Shown here in pieces: positions 16,526 to 24,661 of a stretch of DNA of 52,498 nucleotides (the first letter of the stretch is position 1; the number at the start of each line of letters is the position of its first letter). The notes below the pieces were generated by a model. That model did no database searches. It had not been told where the DNA came from and was given only the letters and a program-made list of their open reading frames with translations. A program made the translations under genes and the position numbers. This DNA comes from Paracoccaceae bacterium (GTDB taxonomy: Bacteria; Pseudomonadota; Alphaproteobacteria; Rhodobacterales; Rhodobacteraceae), in the NCBI GenBank assembly GCA_020629115.1, contig JAHDDY010000021.1:1-52498 (forward strand), read 5' to 3'.

Positions 16526-17541
16526 GCGCCGATATCCGGGAGCAAGTCGTCGTCGTCCTCGAACTCCGCATCCCAGCCGAACAGCGCCCAGCTATGCGCC
16601 ATGTGCTCGGGCAGGGGCGCGCGCAGGTCGAGGGGAGGGCGGCCTTCCGCCGGGTGGGGCAGGCGGATATGCCGGGCGTGCAGGTGCATCTTGCGGCTGA
16701 CCGCGCCCTGCAACCGGCGCTCGGCCTCGTCGGCGGTGGGACCGTACTTGCCGTCCCCGACGATGGGATGACCGATGGCCGCGCAATGGACGCGCAACTG
16801 GTGCGTGCGCCCCGTGACCGGACGCAGCGTCAGCCATGCCGCCCGGGTCGCCGCCGTATCCACAGTCGCGTAGTCGCTCACGGCCCGCTTGGCCTGGGGC
16901 AGGTCGGGCAGGGCGTCGCGCTCGACCACGGCCATCTTCTCCCCGTGCGTGCCGGGTGCCTTCATCAGCGCAGCCTTGATCGTGCCCTCGCGCGGCTTCG
17001 GCACGCCGATCACGGCCGCCCAGTAGGTCTTGCGCGCCGCCTTAGACCGGAAGGCCGCCGTCAGGGAACGGGCCGCCGCCCCGGTGCGGGCGAGAACGAG
17101 GAGGCCGGAAGTGTCCTTGTCGATCCGGTGCACGAGCTTCGGAACCTCGCCGCCTTCCGCCAATGCGGGAAGCAGACCGTCGATATGGCGCTTCTGACCC
17201 GTGCCGCCCTGCACGGGAATGCCGGGAGGCTTGTTCAGGACGATGACATGCTCGTCCTCGTACAGCACCATCGCACGAATGACGCCCGCATCCGCCGCCG
17301 ATATCGTCGCCTCGCCGGCGCGGGCCGGGGGTGGGCGGTCGGGCAGCGGGGGCAGGGCGACGGTCATCCACTCGGCGAGGCGAAAGCTCGACTTGACCTT
17401 GCCGCCATCGACCCGGATGTCTCCCTTGCGCAAGAGCTTCTCGATTCGGCCCTGATTGAGCTGCGGATACCGCTCACGCAACCAACGGTCGATCCGCCGT
17501 CCAGAATCTCCCGCCTCGATGGCGATCATCTCGCCTTTCAC
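16522..17541 (-). CDS. RluA-family 23S rRNA pseudouridine synthase (RluC type)
   Basis: The 339-residue enzyme converts uridine to pseudouridine in 23S rRNA. An S4 RNA-binding domain occupies about residues 14-70. The catalytic motif HRIDKDTSGLLVLAR (His138, Arg139, Asp141) and the TGRTHQLRVH and KYG motifs of the RluA/RluC class follow. RluC (positions 955/2504/2580 in E. coli) is the likeliest target set but other RluA-type targets are possible. Its ends overlap crcB and the HAD gene by four bases each. Confidence 0.93.
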   Translation of the reverse strand: MKGEMIAIEAGDSGRRIDRWLRERYPQLNQGRIEKLLRKGDIRVDGGKVKSSFRLAEWMTVALPPLPDRPPPARAGEATISAADAGVIRAMVLYEDEHVIVLNKPPGIPVQGGTGQKRHIDGLLPALAEGGEVPKLVHRIDKDTSGLLVLARTGAAARSLTAAFRSKAARKTYWAAVIGVPKPREGTIKAALMKAPGTHGEKMAVVERDALPDLPQAKRAVSDYATVDTAATRAAWLTLRPVTGRTHQLRVHCAAIGHPIVGDGKYGPTADEAERRLQGAVSRKMHLHARHIRLPHPAEGRPPLDLRAPLPEHMAHSWALFGWDAEFEDDDDLLPDIGA

Positions 17542-17909
17542 GCCAGCACCATACGCGCCGTCACCATGCCGACGAACAAGGCCGCGACCGACAACACGAC
17601 CGAAAATCCGATATACACGCAGGCCGCGCCCATCCGCCCCCCCTCGATCAGCAACACGGTATCGAGCGAAAAGGCCGAGAAGGTCGTAAAACCGCCGAGA
17701 ACACCAGTCAGAGCGAAAGCCGAAACCGGCGTCACCTCGCGCCCGAGGAAATAGGCGGCGAGCACCCCCATCAGCAGCGACCCGATGACGTTCACCGTCA
17801 ACGTCCCGTAGGGAAAACCGACCCCGAACATCCGCGCCGCTCCCTGCGCCGCGAGGTAGCGCAACGATGCTCCCAGAGCACCCCCTATAGCAATCGCCAG
17901 CATCGTCAT
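17538..17909 (-). CDS. crcB: Fluoride efflux channel CrcB/Fluc
   Basis: CrcB subunits form dual-topology dimers that export fluoride. The 123-residue protein has four membrane helices and the signature GGFTTFSAFSLDT, with NVIGSLLMG in helix two. A start at 17909 (or 17903) gives the normal family length; an in-frame ATG at 17960 would add 17 polar residues and has no better ribosome site. It is the first gene of the crcB-rluC-HAD-ATP12 operon. The 202-base upstream gap is strikingly A+T-rich; I see no fluoride riboswitch on the coding strand. Confidence 0.85.
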   Translation of the reverse strand: MTMLAIAIGGALGASLRYLAAQGAARMFGVGFPYGTLTVNVIGSLLMGVLAAYFLGREVTPVSAFALTGVLGGFTTFSAFSLDTVLLIEGGRMGAACVYIGFSVVLSVAALFVGMVTARMVLA

Positions 17910-18111
17910 CCGAAGGCTTCTAGACGATTCCACCCAAGAGTTGAACCGAGGATTTAGCATTCAGGAGAATGAGGAAATCGGATCCATATTTTATCATAAT
18001 TCCGATTCAATATTTTTCTTCGTCGTATACGGCGATGAGCGTAACTCGGCTCGGGTGCGCGGAGGCACCGCCCCTACCTAGCTCGCGTCACGCGCTATCG
18101 CCCTCACTTCT

Positions 18112-20895
18112 TCACACCGTCGCCACCGCCTTCCGCGTCTTCGACAGTCGCGCTGCGCAGAACTTGAACTCGGGGATCTTGCCGTAGGGGTCGAGCTGGG
18201 GGTTGGTCAGGACGTTGGCCGCCGCCTCGACGAAGGCGAACGGGATGAAGGCGACGCCCCGGGCGACGGCCGTGTCGGCCCGTGCCATCAGGTCGATGGC
18301 CCCGCGCCGGGTCTCGACCGTCAGCCGGTCGCCCGCCGCCGCACTCAGGGCGTCGAGCGTATCCGGGTGGACGGAGACCGTCGCCTCAGGCTCCAGGGCG
18401 TCGAGCACGCCCGCGCGGCGGGTCATCGAGCCGGTATGCCAATGCTCCAGCAGGCGGCCCGTGGTCAGGACGACCGGGTACTCGGCGTCCGGCTCCTCCG
18501 CCGGGGGCATGTAATGCGCGGGGGCGAAGCGGGCGCGGCCCTCCTCGCGCGGGAAACCATCGCCGAAGACGACCGGCTGTCCGGGATCGGTCTCGCTCAG
18601 CGAGGGATAGGTGACGACGTTCTCGGCCTCCAGCCGGTCCCAGGTGATGTTGTCGAGCGAGTTCATCACCAGCTTCATCTCGGCGAACACCTCGCGCGGG
18701 TGGTCGTAGGTCCAGTCGAGGCCCAACCGTTTGGCCAGCGCGACCGTGATCGCCCAGTCCTCGCGCGCCTCGCCCGGCGCATCCAGCGCCTTGCGGCCCA
18801 TCTGGACCTGACGGTTGGTGTTGGTGACGGTGCCGTTCTTCTCGGGCCAGGCGGCGGCGGGGAGGATGACGTCGGCGAAGTTAGCGGTCTCGGTCAGGAA
18901 GATGTCCTGCACGACCAGATGATCGAGTGCGGCGAGAGCGTCGCGGGCGTGCTGCACGTCCGGGTCGGACATGGCCGGGTTCTCGCCGAGGACGTACATG
19001 CCGCGAATGGTGCCCGCGTGGATCGCGTCCATGATTTCGACCACCGTCAGGCCCGGCGTCTCGTCGATCTCGAAACCCCATGCCGCCTCGAAACGCGCCC
19101 GCACGTCGGCGTCGGCCACCTTCTGGTAGTCGGGCAGGACCATGGGGATCAGCCCCGCATCGGACGCGCCCTGCACGTTGTTCTGGCCGCGCAGGGGGTG
19201 CAGCCCCGTGCCGGGCCGGCCCACCTGCCCGCACATGAGCGCGAGCGCGATGAGGCAGCGGGAGGTGTCGGTGCCGTGGGTGTGCTGGCTGACGCCCATG
19301 CCCCAGAAGATCATCGCCGCCTTGGCCCCGGCAAAAGCCCGCGCGACGGCGCGAACCGTCTCCGGCTCGATGCCGGTGATCGGCTCCATCGCCTCGGGGC
19401 TGTAGGCGGGCAGATGCGCGGCCAGGGCGTCGAAATTCTCGGTGAAGGCCTCGATATACTGCCGGTCGGTCAGGCCCTCCTCCACGATGACGTGCATGAT
19501 CGCGTTGAGGAGCGCCACGTCCGCGCCGGGCCTGAACTGGAGGCCGTAGGTCGCATGGCGAAACATGCCGTTCGCGCGCGGGTCCATGGCGATGAAGGTG
19601 CCGCCCCGCTCGGCGAACTGCTTGAAGAAGGTGGCGGCGACGGGGTGGTTGCCGACGGGGTTGCATCCGATGGCGATGGCGACGTCCGCGTTCTCGATCT
19701 CGTTGAACGTCGCCGTCACCGCGCCGGACCCGACATTCTCCATCAGCGCCGCGACGGAGGACGCATGGCACAGGCGCGTGCAGTGATCGACGTTGTTGTG
19801 ACCGAACGCCTCGCGGATCAGCTTCTGGAAGAGATACGCCTCCTCGTTCGAGCATTTGGCCGAGCCGAACCCGGCGGTCGAGGCGCCCGGATAGGTATCG
19901 CGCACCTTGAGCAGCCCCTTCGCCGCCACGTCGAGCGCCTCGTCCCACGTCGCCTCGCGGAAGTGGGTCCAAGGGTTCGATGGATCGACGGTCAGCCCTT
20001 TCGCGGGGGCATCGTCGCGGCGGACGAGCGGCCTGGTCAGGCGGTGGGGATGGTCCACGTAGTCGAAGCCGAACCGGCCCTTCACGCAGAGGCGCTGCTG
20101 GTTCGACGGGCCGTTCGCGCCCTCGACATACTTGATCCTGTCGTCCTTGATCTTGAACATGAGCTGGCAGCCGACACCGCAATAGGGGCAGACGGACTGC
20201 ACCTCCCGGTCGATGGCCTCGCTGTTGCGGGTATCGGCGATGGTCGCGGGGGTCAGCGCGCCCGTGGGGCAGGCCTGCACGCATTCGCCACAGGCGACAC
20301 AGGAGCTTGCGCCCATCGGGTCGTCGAAGTCGAAGACGATCTTCGCGTCGTGCCCCCGCCCCGCCATGCCGATCACGTCGTTCACCTGCACCTCGCGGCA
20401 GGCGCGGACGCAGAGGTTGCAGTGGATGCAGGCGTCGAGGTTGACGTTCATGGCGACGTGGGAATTGTCGAGCAGCGGCACGCGCGCGTCCTCGATGGCC
20501 GGGTAGCGGCTTTCGGAGACCTCGCATAAGTCGGCCATGTTCCAGAAATGCGCGGCAGCGTCATGCGCCTCCTCCCGCGCGGGCTGGTCGGCGAGGAGAA
20601 GTTCCATGACGCCCTTGCGCGCCTTCTCGGCCCGGGCGCTGTCGGTCGTGACGACCATGCCGTCGCGCGGCTGTCGGATGCAGGAGGCGGCCAGCGTTCG
20701 CTCGCCCTCGATCTCGACCATGCAGGCGCGGCAGTTCCCGTCCGAGCGATAGCCCGGCTCGTCGGCATGGCACAGATGCGGAATGCGCGTGCCGGTGCGC
20801 TTTGCCACCTCCCAGATGCTCTCGCCGGGGCGCGCGACCGTCTCCTCGCCGTCGAGGGTGAAGGTGATCGTGGGCAGGGTGCTACCGTCGGCCAT
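18112..20895 (-). CDS. fdsA: NAD-dependent formate dehydrogenase, molybdenum catalytic subunit FdsA
   Basis: FdsA oxidises formate to CO2 at a bis-MGD molybdenum centre and passes electrons to FdsB and NAD+. The 927-residue protein has an N-terminal [2Fe-2S] domain (Cys42, 55, 58, 72), a further Cys124 region, two [4Fe-4S] ferredoxin clusters (Cys156/159/162/166 and 199/202/205/209), and the CPYCGVGC...LCVKG cluster (236-270). The active-site HCTRLCHA has Cys376-His377, as in Rhodobacter FdsA. The fused FdsGB gene lies upstream on the same strand, but vapBC intervenes on the other strand. No fdhD or fdsD gene follows; crcB is next. Confidence 0.95.
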   Translation of the reverse strand: MADGSTLPTITFTLDGEETVARPGESIWEVAKRTGTRIPHLCHADEPGYRSDGNCRACMVEIEGERTLAASCIRQPRDGMVVTTDSARAEKARKGVMELLLADQPAREEAHDAAAHFWNMADLCEVSESRYPAIEDARVPLLDNSHVAMNVNLDACIHCNLCVRACREVQVNDVIGMAGRGHDAKIVFDFDDPMGASSCVACGECVQACPTGALTPATIADTRNSEAIDREVQSVCPYCGVGCQLMFKIKDDRIKYVEGANGPSNQQRLCVKGRFGFDYVDHPHRLTRPLVRRDDAPAKGLTVDPSNPWTHFREATWDEALDVAAKGLLKVRDTYPGASTAGFGSAKCSNEEAYLFQKLIREAFGHNNVDHCTRLCHASSVAALMENVGSGAVTATFNEIENADVAIAIGCNPVGNHPVAATFFKQFAERGGTFIAMDPRANGMFRHATYGLQFRPGADVALLNAIMHVIVEEGLTDRQYIEAFTENFDALAAHLPAYSPEAMEPITGIEPETVRAVARAFAGAKAAMIFWGMGVSQHTHGTDTSRCLIALALMCGQVGRPGTGLHPLRGQNNVQGASDAGLIPMVLPDYQKVADADVRARFEAAWGFEIDETPGLTVVEIMDAIHAGTIRGMYVLGENPAMSDPDVQHARDALAALDHLVVQDIFLTETANFADVILPAAAWPEKNGTVTNTNRQVQMGRKALDAPGEAREDWAITVALAKRLGLDWTYDHPREVFAEMKLVMNSLDNITWDRLEAENVVTYPSLSETDPGQPVVFGDGFPREEGRARFAPAHYMPPAEEPDAEYPVVLTTGRLLEHWHTGSMTRRAGVLDALEPEATVSVHPDTLDALSAAAGDRLTVETRRGAIDLMARADTAVARGVAFIPFAFVEAAANVLTNPQLDPYGKIPEFKFCAARLSKTRKAVATV

Positions 20896-20974
20896 GGGTC
20901 AGGCTCCTGTGGGTGCGTTGCGAGGGCGGGCGGTGTGCGCTATGTTATTCGAGCGGCCCATGCGGGAGGAATTG

Positions 20975-21235
20975 ATGACCGAAATCACCATCAACGAGGT
21001 GGACGGCAGGCAGACCGTCGAACTACCCGAGGCGTATCGGCTTGAGTCCGACATCGTGCGCATCCGGCGTGACGGCAATTTTCTGGTGCTGGAGCCGGTA
21101 GAAAAGAGAACCGACGAATGGGCCTGGTTGAACGACCTGGAACCCTTCGACGACGATATGGTCGAAGCCGCCTTGAACCGGCCCGGGCCGGACGAATACG
21201 ACCGTCTCGATTGCGACCTTCGACTGAAGGATTGA
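20975..21235 (+). CDS. vapB: VapB-type antitoxin
   Basis: This 86-residue protein is the antitoxin of a type II pair. The N-terminal half (VDGRQTVELPEAYRLESDIVRIRRDGNFLVLEP) is an AbrB/MazE-like swapped-hairpin DNA-binding domain, and the acidic C-terminal half should wrap the toxin. GGAGGA four bases before the ATG fixes this start. The stop overlaps the vapC start by one base (TGATG). The pair is visibly lower in GC than its surroundings and reads against the flanking fds genes, which suggests transfer. Such antitoxins usually autorepress their promoter. Confidence 0.85.
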   Translation: MTEITINEVDGRQTVELPEAYRLESDIVRIRRDGNFLVLEPVEKRTDEWAWLNDLEPFDDDMVEAALNRPGPDEYDRLDCDLRLKD

Positions 21236-21624
21236 TGTATCTGCTCGATACGAATGCCGTCATCGCCGTTCAGAAAAACGTTCTCAACGTGCTGAGACGT
21301 GTTCGGGTAGCTACAGAGAATGAAATCGTCGTCTCGTCCATCGTATTGCACGAACTCTATTTCGGTGCCTTCAAGAGTGATCGCATCGAAAGAAACATTG
21401 CGGAGCTTTCCAAGCTCCGTTTCGCCGTTCTCGACTACACGGTCGAAGACGCTCGGGTCGCCGGAGTCATCCGCGCCGACCTGCGCCGCAAGGGCACTCC
21501 CATCGGCCCCTACGACATGCTCATCGCCGGGCAGGCCCGCGCCCGCGACATGACGCTCGTCACGCGCAACGTTCGCGAGTTCGCCCGGGTCGACGGATTG
21601 CGCGTCGAGGATTGGGAGGCATGA
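21235..21624 (+). CDS. vapC: VapC-type PIN-domain ribonuclease toxin
   Basis: The 129-residue PIN-domain toxin has the metal-binding acidic residues in place: Asp5 in LLDTNAVI, Glu40 in LHELYFGA, and Asp94 in GPYDMLIAG. The C-terminal TRNVREFARVDGLRVEDW is typical of VapC. Family members cut initiator tRNA or rRNA in vivo. It is coupled to vapB by a one-base overlap and ends 7 bases before the convergent fdsGB stop. All key residues are present, so it should be active. Sequence use is less GC-rich than neighbours. Confidence 0.92.
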   Translation: MYLLDTNAVIAVQKNVLNVLRRVRVATENEIVVSSIVLHELYFGAFKSDRIERNIAELSKLRFAVLDYTVEDARVAGVIRADLRRKGTPIGPYDMLIAGQARARDMTLVTRNVREFARVDGLRVEDWEA

Positions 21625-21631
21625 CATTGGA

Positions 21632-23374
21632 TCAGGCCTTCGTGCCGTAGCCTGCCTTTGGCGGCTCGGCACCGCCGCCACCGATCTCGTCCCCGAAATG
21701 CTTCATCGTCAGCAGGATCGGGTTCGGCGCGGCTTGACCGAGGCCGCATATCGAGGCATCCACCATCGTCTCGCACAGATCGGTCAGGAGGTCCGTGTCC
21801 CACGTCTCCCGCTCCATCAGCTTGACCGCTTTTCCGCAGCCGACGCGGCAGGGCGTGCACTGGCCGCAGCTCTCGTCCTCGAAGAAGCGCAGCATGTTCA
21901 ACGCCGCATCCCGCGCCCGGTCCGTATGCCCGAGCACCACCACCGCCGCCGAGCCGATGAACGAGCCGTGCGGCTGGAGCGTGTCGAAATCGAGCGGGAT
22001 GTCGTCCATGCTGGCGGGCAATAGGCCGGAGGACGGGCCGCCGGGCTGGTAGGCGTAGAAATCGTGCCCGTCCAGCATCCCGCCCGACGCCTCGATCAGG
22101 TCTCGGATGGTGGATCCGGCGGGCAGCATCTTGACCCCTGGTTCTTTCACCCGGCCCGAGACGGAATAGGAGCGCAGGCCCGTGCGCCCGTTCGTGCCGT
22201 GGTCGCTGAAGACCTGCGGCCCCTCCCGCACGATGCGGCAGATCCAGTGCAGCGTCTCGATGTTGTGCACCAGCGTCGGGCGGTCGAAGATGCCGACCTG
22301 CGCGACGTAGGGCGGGCGATGGCGCGGGATGCCGCGCTTGCCCTCGATGCTCTCGATCATCGCCGATTCTTCGCCGCAAATATAGGCCCCCGCCCCCCGG
22401 CGCAGGTCGATATATCCCGGCGCGACGATGCCCGCCGCCTCCAGCGCCGCGATCTCCGTGCGCAGGATGTGCAGGACGGCGGGATATTCGTCGCGCATGT
22501 AGAGGAAGACCGTCTCGGCCTCGACCGCCCAGGCGGCGACGAGCATTCCTTCGAGGAAGGTGTGCGGCTCGAGTTCGAGGAACCAGCGGTCCTTGAACGT
22601 CCCCGGCTCGCCCTCGTCGCCGTTCACGGCGAGGTAGCGCGGCCCGGCCTCGGCGCGGACGAAGCTCCATTTCCTGCCGGACGGAAAGCCCGCCCCGCCC
22701 ATGCCGCGCAGGCCGGCGGCGAGGACGGCGTCCTGCACCTCCTCGGGCGTCCTTGCGCCATCGCGCAGGGATCGCAGCGCCTCGTACCCTCCCCCGGCGA
22801 CATAGGCATCGTAGTTCTGGTAGGCCGGCACGTGCGCGTGGGTATCCCCCGCCGCGATGGCCGCCGAGACCTTCTCCGGCGTCGCGCGGTCGATATGGTT
22901 GTGCCCGATCTCCAAGACCGGGGCGGTGTCGCAGCGGCCCATGCAGGGCGCGCGCAGGACGCGGACCTCGGCCGGGTCCAGTCCCTCCTCCAGCGCCGCC
23001 TTGAGCTGCTGCGCTCCGGCCAGCTCGCAGGACAGCGAATCGCAGACGCGGATGGTCAGCGCGGGCGGCGGGGTCTCGCCCTCCTTCACCACGTCGAAAT
23101 GCGCGTAGAAGGTCGCGACCTCGTAGACCTCGGCCTGGGCCAGCCTCATCAGGTCGGCCAGCGCGGCGAGATGGGCGGCGGAGATATGACCGCGCGCGTC
23201 CTGGATGACGTGCAGGTATTCGATCAGCCGGTCCCGGCGCAGGGGCATCTCGTCGGCCAACAGCGCGCGGACCTCGCGCAGCGCCGGGGCCTCGACCTGC
23301 CGCCCCTTCGGCGTCTTGCGCCCCTTGCCCCTGCCGGATTTCCAGATGCCTTGGGTATCGTCGAGCGGGGCCAT
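21632..23374 (-). CDS. fdsB: Formate dehydrogenase diaphorase subunit, fused FdsG-FdsB
   Basis: This 580-residue protein joins two subunits that are separate in many fds operons. Residues about 40-185 form the NuoE/FdsG thioredoxin-like [2Fe-2S] domain (VCDSLSCELAG and APCMGRCDTAP). From about 195 on is the NuoF/FdsB domain, with GLRGMGGAGFPSGRKW for NADH/FMN, GAGAYICGEESAMIESIEG, and the C-terminal [4Fe-4S] motif ESCGQCTPCRVGC. It accepts electrons from FdsA and reduces NAD+. AAGGAA precedes the ATG. The upstream intergenic region (23375-23572) is shared with a divergent gene. Confidence 0.93.
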   Translation of the reverse strand: MAPLDDTQGIWKSGRGKGRKTPKGRQVEAPALREVRALLADEMPLRRDRLIEYLHVIQDARGHISAAHLAALADLMRLAQAEVYEVATFYAHFDVVKEGETPPPALTIRVCDSLSCELAGAQQLKAALEEGLDPAEVRVLRAPCMGRCDTAPVLEIGHNHIDRATPEKVSAAIAAGDTHAHVPAYQNYDAYVAGGGYEALRSLRDGARTPEEVQDAVLAAGLRGMGGAGFPSGRKWSFVRAEAGPRYLAVNGDEGEPGTFKDRWFLELEPHTFLEGMLVAAWAVEAETVFLYMRDEYPAVLHILRTEIAALEAAGIVAPGYIDLRRGAGAYICGEESAMIESIEGKRGIPRHRPPYVAQVGIFDRPTLVHNIETLHWICRIVREGPQVFSDHGTNGRTGLRSYSVSGRVKEPGVKMLPAGSTIRDLIEASGGMLDGHDFYAYQPGGPSSGLLPASMDDIPLDFDTLQPHGSFIGSAAVVVLGHTDRARDAALNMLRFFEDESCGQCTPCRVGCGKAVKLMERETWDTDLLTDLCETMVDASICGLGQAAPNPILLTMKHFGDEIGGGGAEPPKAGYGTKA

Positions 23375-23461
23375 GGCGCGTTCCTTGCCGAAGTCCAGTT
23401 GGTCGCAGTCAAGACGTCTGGACAGTCCGGGTTCAAATCGGATTTACGGATGGGGCATGTT

Positions 23462-23484
23462 GCGGCGTTTATCGTGAACGCCGC
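23462..23484. promoter_or_regulatory. Inverted repeat, candidate operator between fdsGB and the divergent gene
   Basis: GCGGCGTT and AACGCCGC form a perfect 8-bp inverted repeat with a 7-base spacer, about 90 bases upstream of each start codon. A smaller CGGGA/TCCCG repeat lies at 23503-23516. A LysR or other dimeric regulator could bind here; this is inference. Confidence 0.35.
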
Positions 23485-23572
23485 GACATCGGGTAGCCAT
23501 GGCGGGAATAGTCCCGTTATGATACGGTCGACGGCGGGGCGCGACGGTCGGGGACGGATGGAGGAACGGACC

Positions 23573-24661
23573 ATGCGCGTCGATGGCGGTGGAAAGACCG
23601 AGGCGGGCGGCCAGTCGCAGTCCCGCTTCGAACAAGTAATGTCGCGCGAGCTGTCCCGGGCCAATTCCGGCCGGACGGAAGTCGAATCGACCGTGCGCAC
23701 GGCCCCCCTCTCCAGTTCGAAGAAGAGCGCGCCGGGGTCCGAGCGCGTCGGCGTGGATTTTCGCTCCGCCCAGGCGGGCAAGATCCTGAAGGGAATGCAG
23801 GACGGCACGCGGCAGGCCTTCGGCAAGGCTGCGGTGCTGCTCGAAGCGGGATCGAAATCCGCCATGGCCAAGCTGGATTCGACGCTGAAGGAAGGTGGCA
23901 TTCTCTCGGCCCTGAAGGACGGGACCGGGACCGCGCTGTCGAAGGCCGAGGGTGGATTGGCGAAGCTCGGCATGGCGGCGAGCGAGGGGGCGAAGGCCGC
24001 CATGGCGGAGCTGCGGTCGAGCGGCGGGGAGACGCAGCGCGCGGAGGGCGGTACGCGGGGCGATGCCACGGCGCCCTCCTCCCCCGCCCGTGCGCAGGGT
24101 GTCGCCGTCGCCCCACCGCCGGCGACCCAGGTCGCGGCCACGCCCCTGCGCGCGGAGGGGCCGGGGATGTCGACGGAGACCGCCGCGCCGGGCGCGACAA
24201 TCATGTCCACCGAGGGCGCGGCCCCCGCGGATGCCCGGGTCGCCCTACCCCCGCCCGAGGCCGCGACCGCGCAGGAAGCCATCCTCCTGCACGGTTTCGG
24301 CCTGATGGCGGTGGCGCGGCGGGCGAAGGCGTCGGGCAGCGCCCTGCGCTGTGTCCACATGCTCGGACCGAACGCCCAGGGCGCGGAATTCGTCTCGATC
24401 ACGCACGAGGATACCGGCTTCGTCACCGGACCCGATATCGACATCGCCCTCACCGAAGGCGGCACGGATGCGAGCGGCTATTGGAGCGCGGTGGCGGGGG
24501 GCGGCACCCTGCGCGGCGAGACGGTCGTGCTGGCCCCGGACGAGGATGGCTGCGTGTTCTTTATCGACGGCGAGGCGGGCGTGCCGACCCACGTCACGCT
24601 GTGGCTCGGCGGCGGCGAGGCCCTGCGCGCGGAGATCATCGCGACGCGGGAGATGGGGTGA
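23573..24661 (+). CDS. Unknown protein with Ala/Lys amphipathic repeats and a C-terminal beta-rich domain
   Basis: I do not recognise this 362-residue protein. Residues about 60-150 form an Ala/Lys/Gly-rich amphipathic region in which phrases such as KILKGMQDGTRQAFGKA and SALKDGTGTALSKAEGG recur, as in phasins or apolipoprotein-like helices. Residues 155-235 are Pro/Ala-rich and probably disordered. The last 125 residues (from QEAILLHGFGLMAVARR to the end) look like a compact beta-rich domain with THVTLWLGGGE. There is no signal peptide. GGAGGA seven bases before MRVDGG fixes the start; an ATG at 23558 is possible. It is divergent from fdsGB and overlaps the convergent LysR gene by 26 bases. 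Confidence 0.7.
   Translation: MRVDGGGKTEAGGQSQSRFEQVMSRELSRANSGRTEVESTVRTAPLSSSKKSAPGSERVGVDFRSAQAGKILKGMQDGTRQAFGKAAVLLEAGSKSAMAKLDSTLKEGGILSALKDGTGTALSKAEGGLAKLGMAASEGAKAAMAELRSSGGETQRAEGGTRGDATAPSSPARAQGVAVAPPPATQVAATPLRAEGPGMSTETAAPGATIMSTEGAAPADARVALPPPEAATAQEAILLHGFGLMAVARRAKASGSALRCVHMLGPNAQGAEFVSITHEDTGFVTGPDIDIALTEGGTDASGYWSAVAGGGTLRGETVVLAPDEDGCVFFIDGEAGVPTHVTLWLGGGEALRAEIIATREMG

Noticed and set aside
18031-18075. GGCGATGAG on the plus strand near crcB, resembling the start of a fluoride riboswitch
   Set aside because: It is on the strand opposite crcB and lacks the rest of the conserved riboswitch sequence.
23426-23446. GGGTTCAAATCGG resembling a tRNA T-arm
   Set aside because: The flanking stems do not pair and no D-arm, anticodon arm or acceptor stem is present.
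22064-23572. N-terminal extension of the unknown protein at 23573
   Set aside because: This part is antisense to fdsGB; a strong ribosome site lies before the start at 23573.
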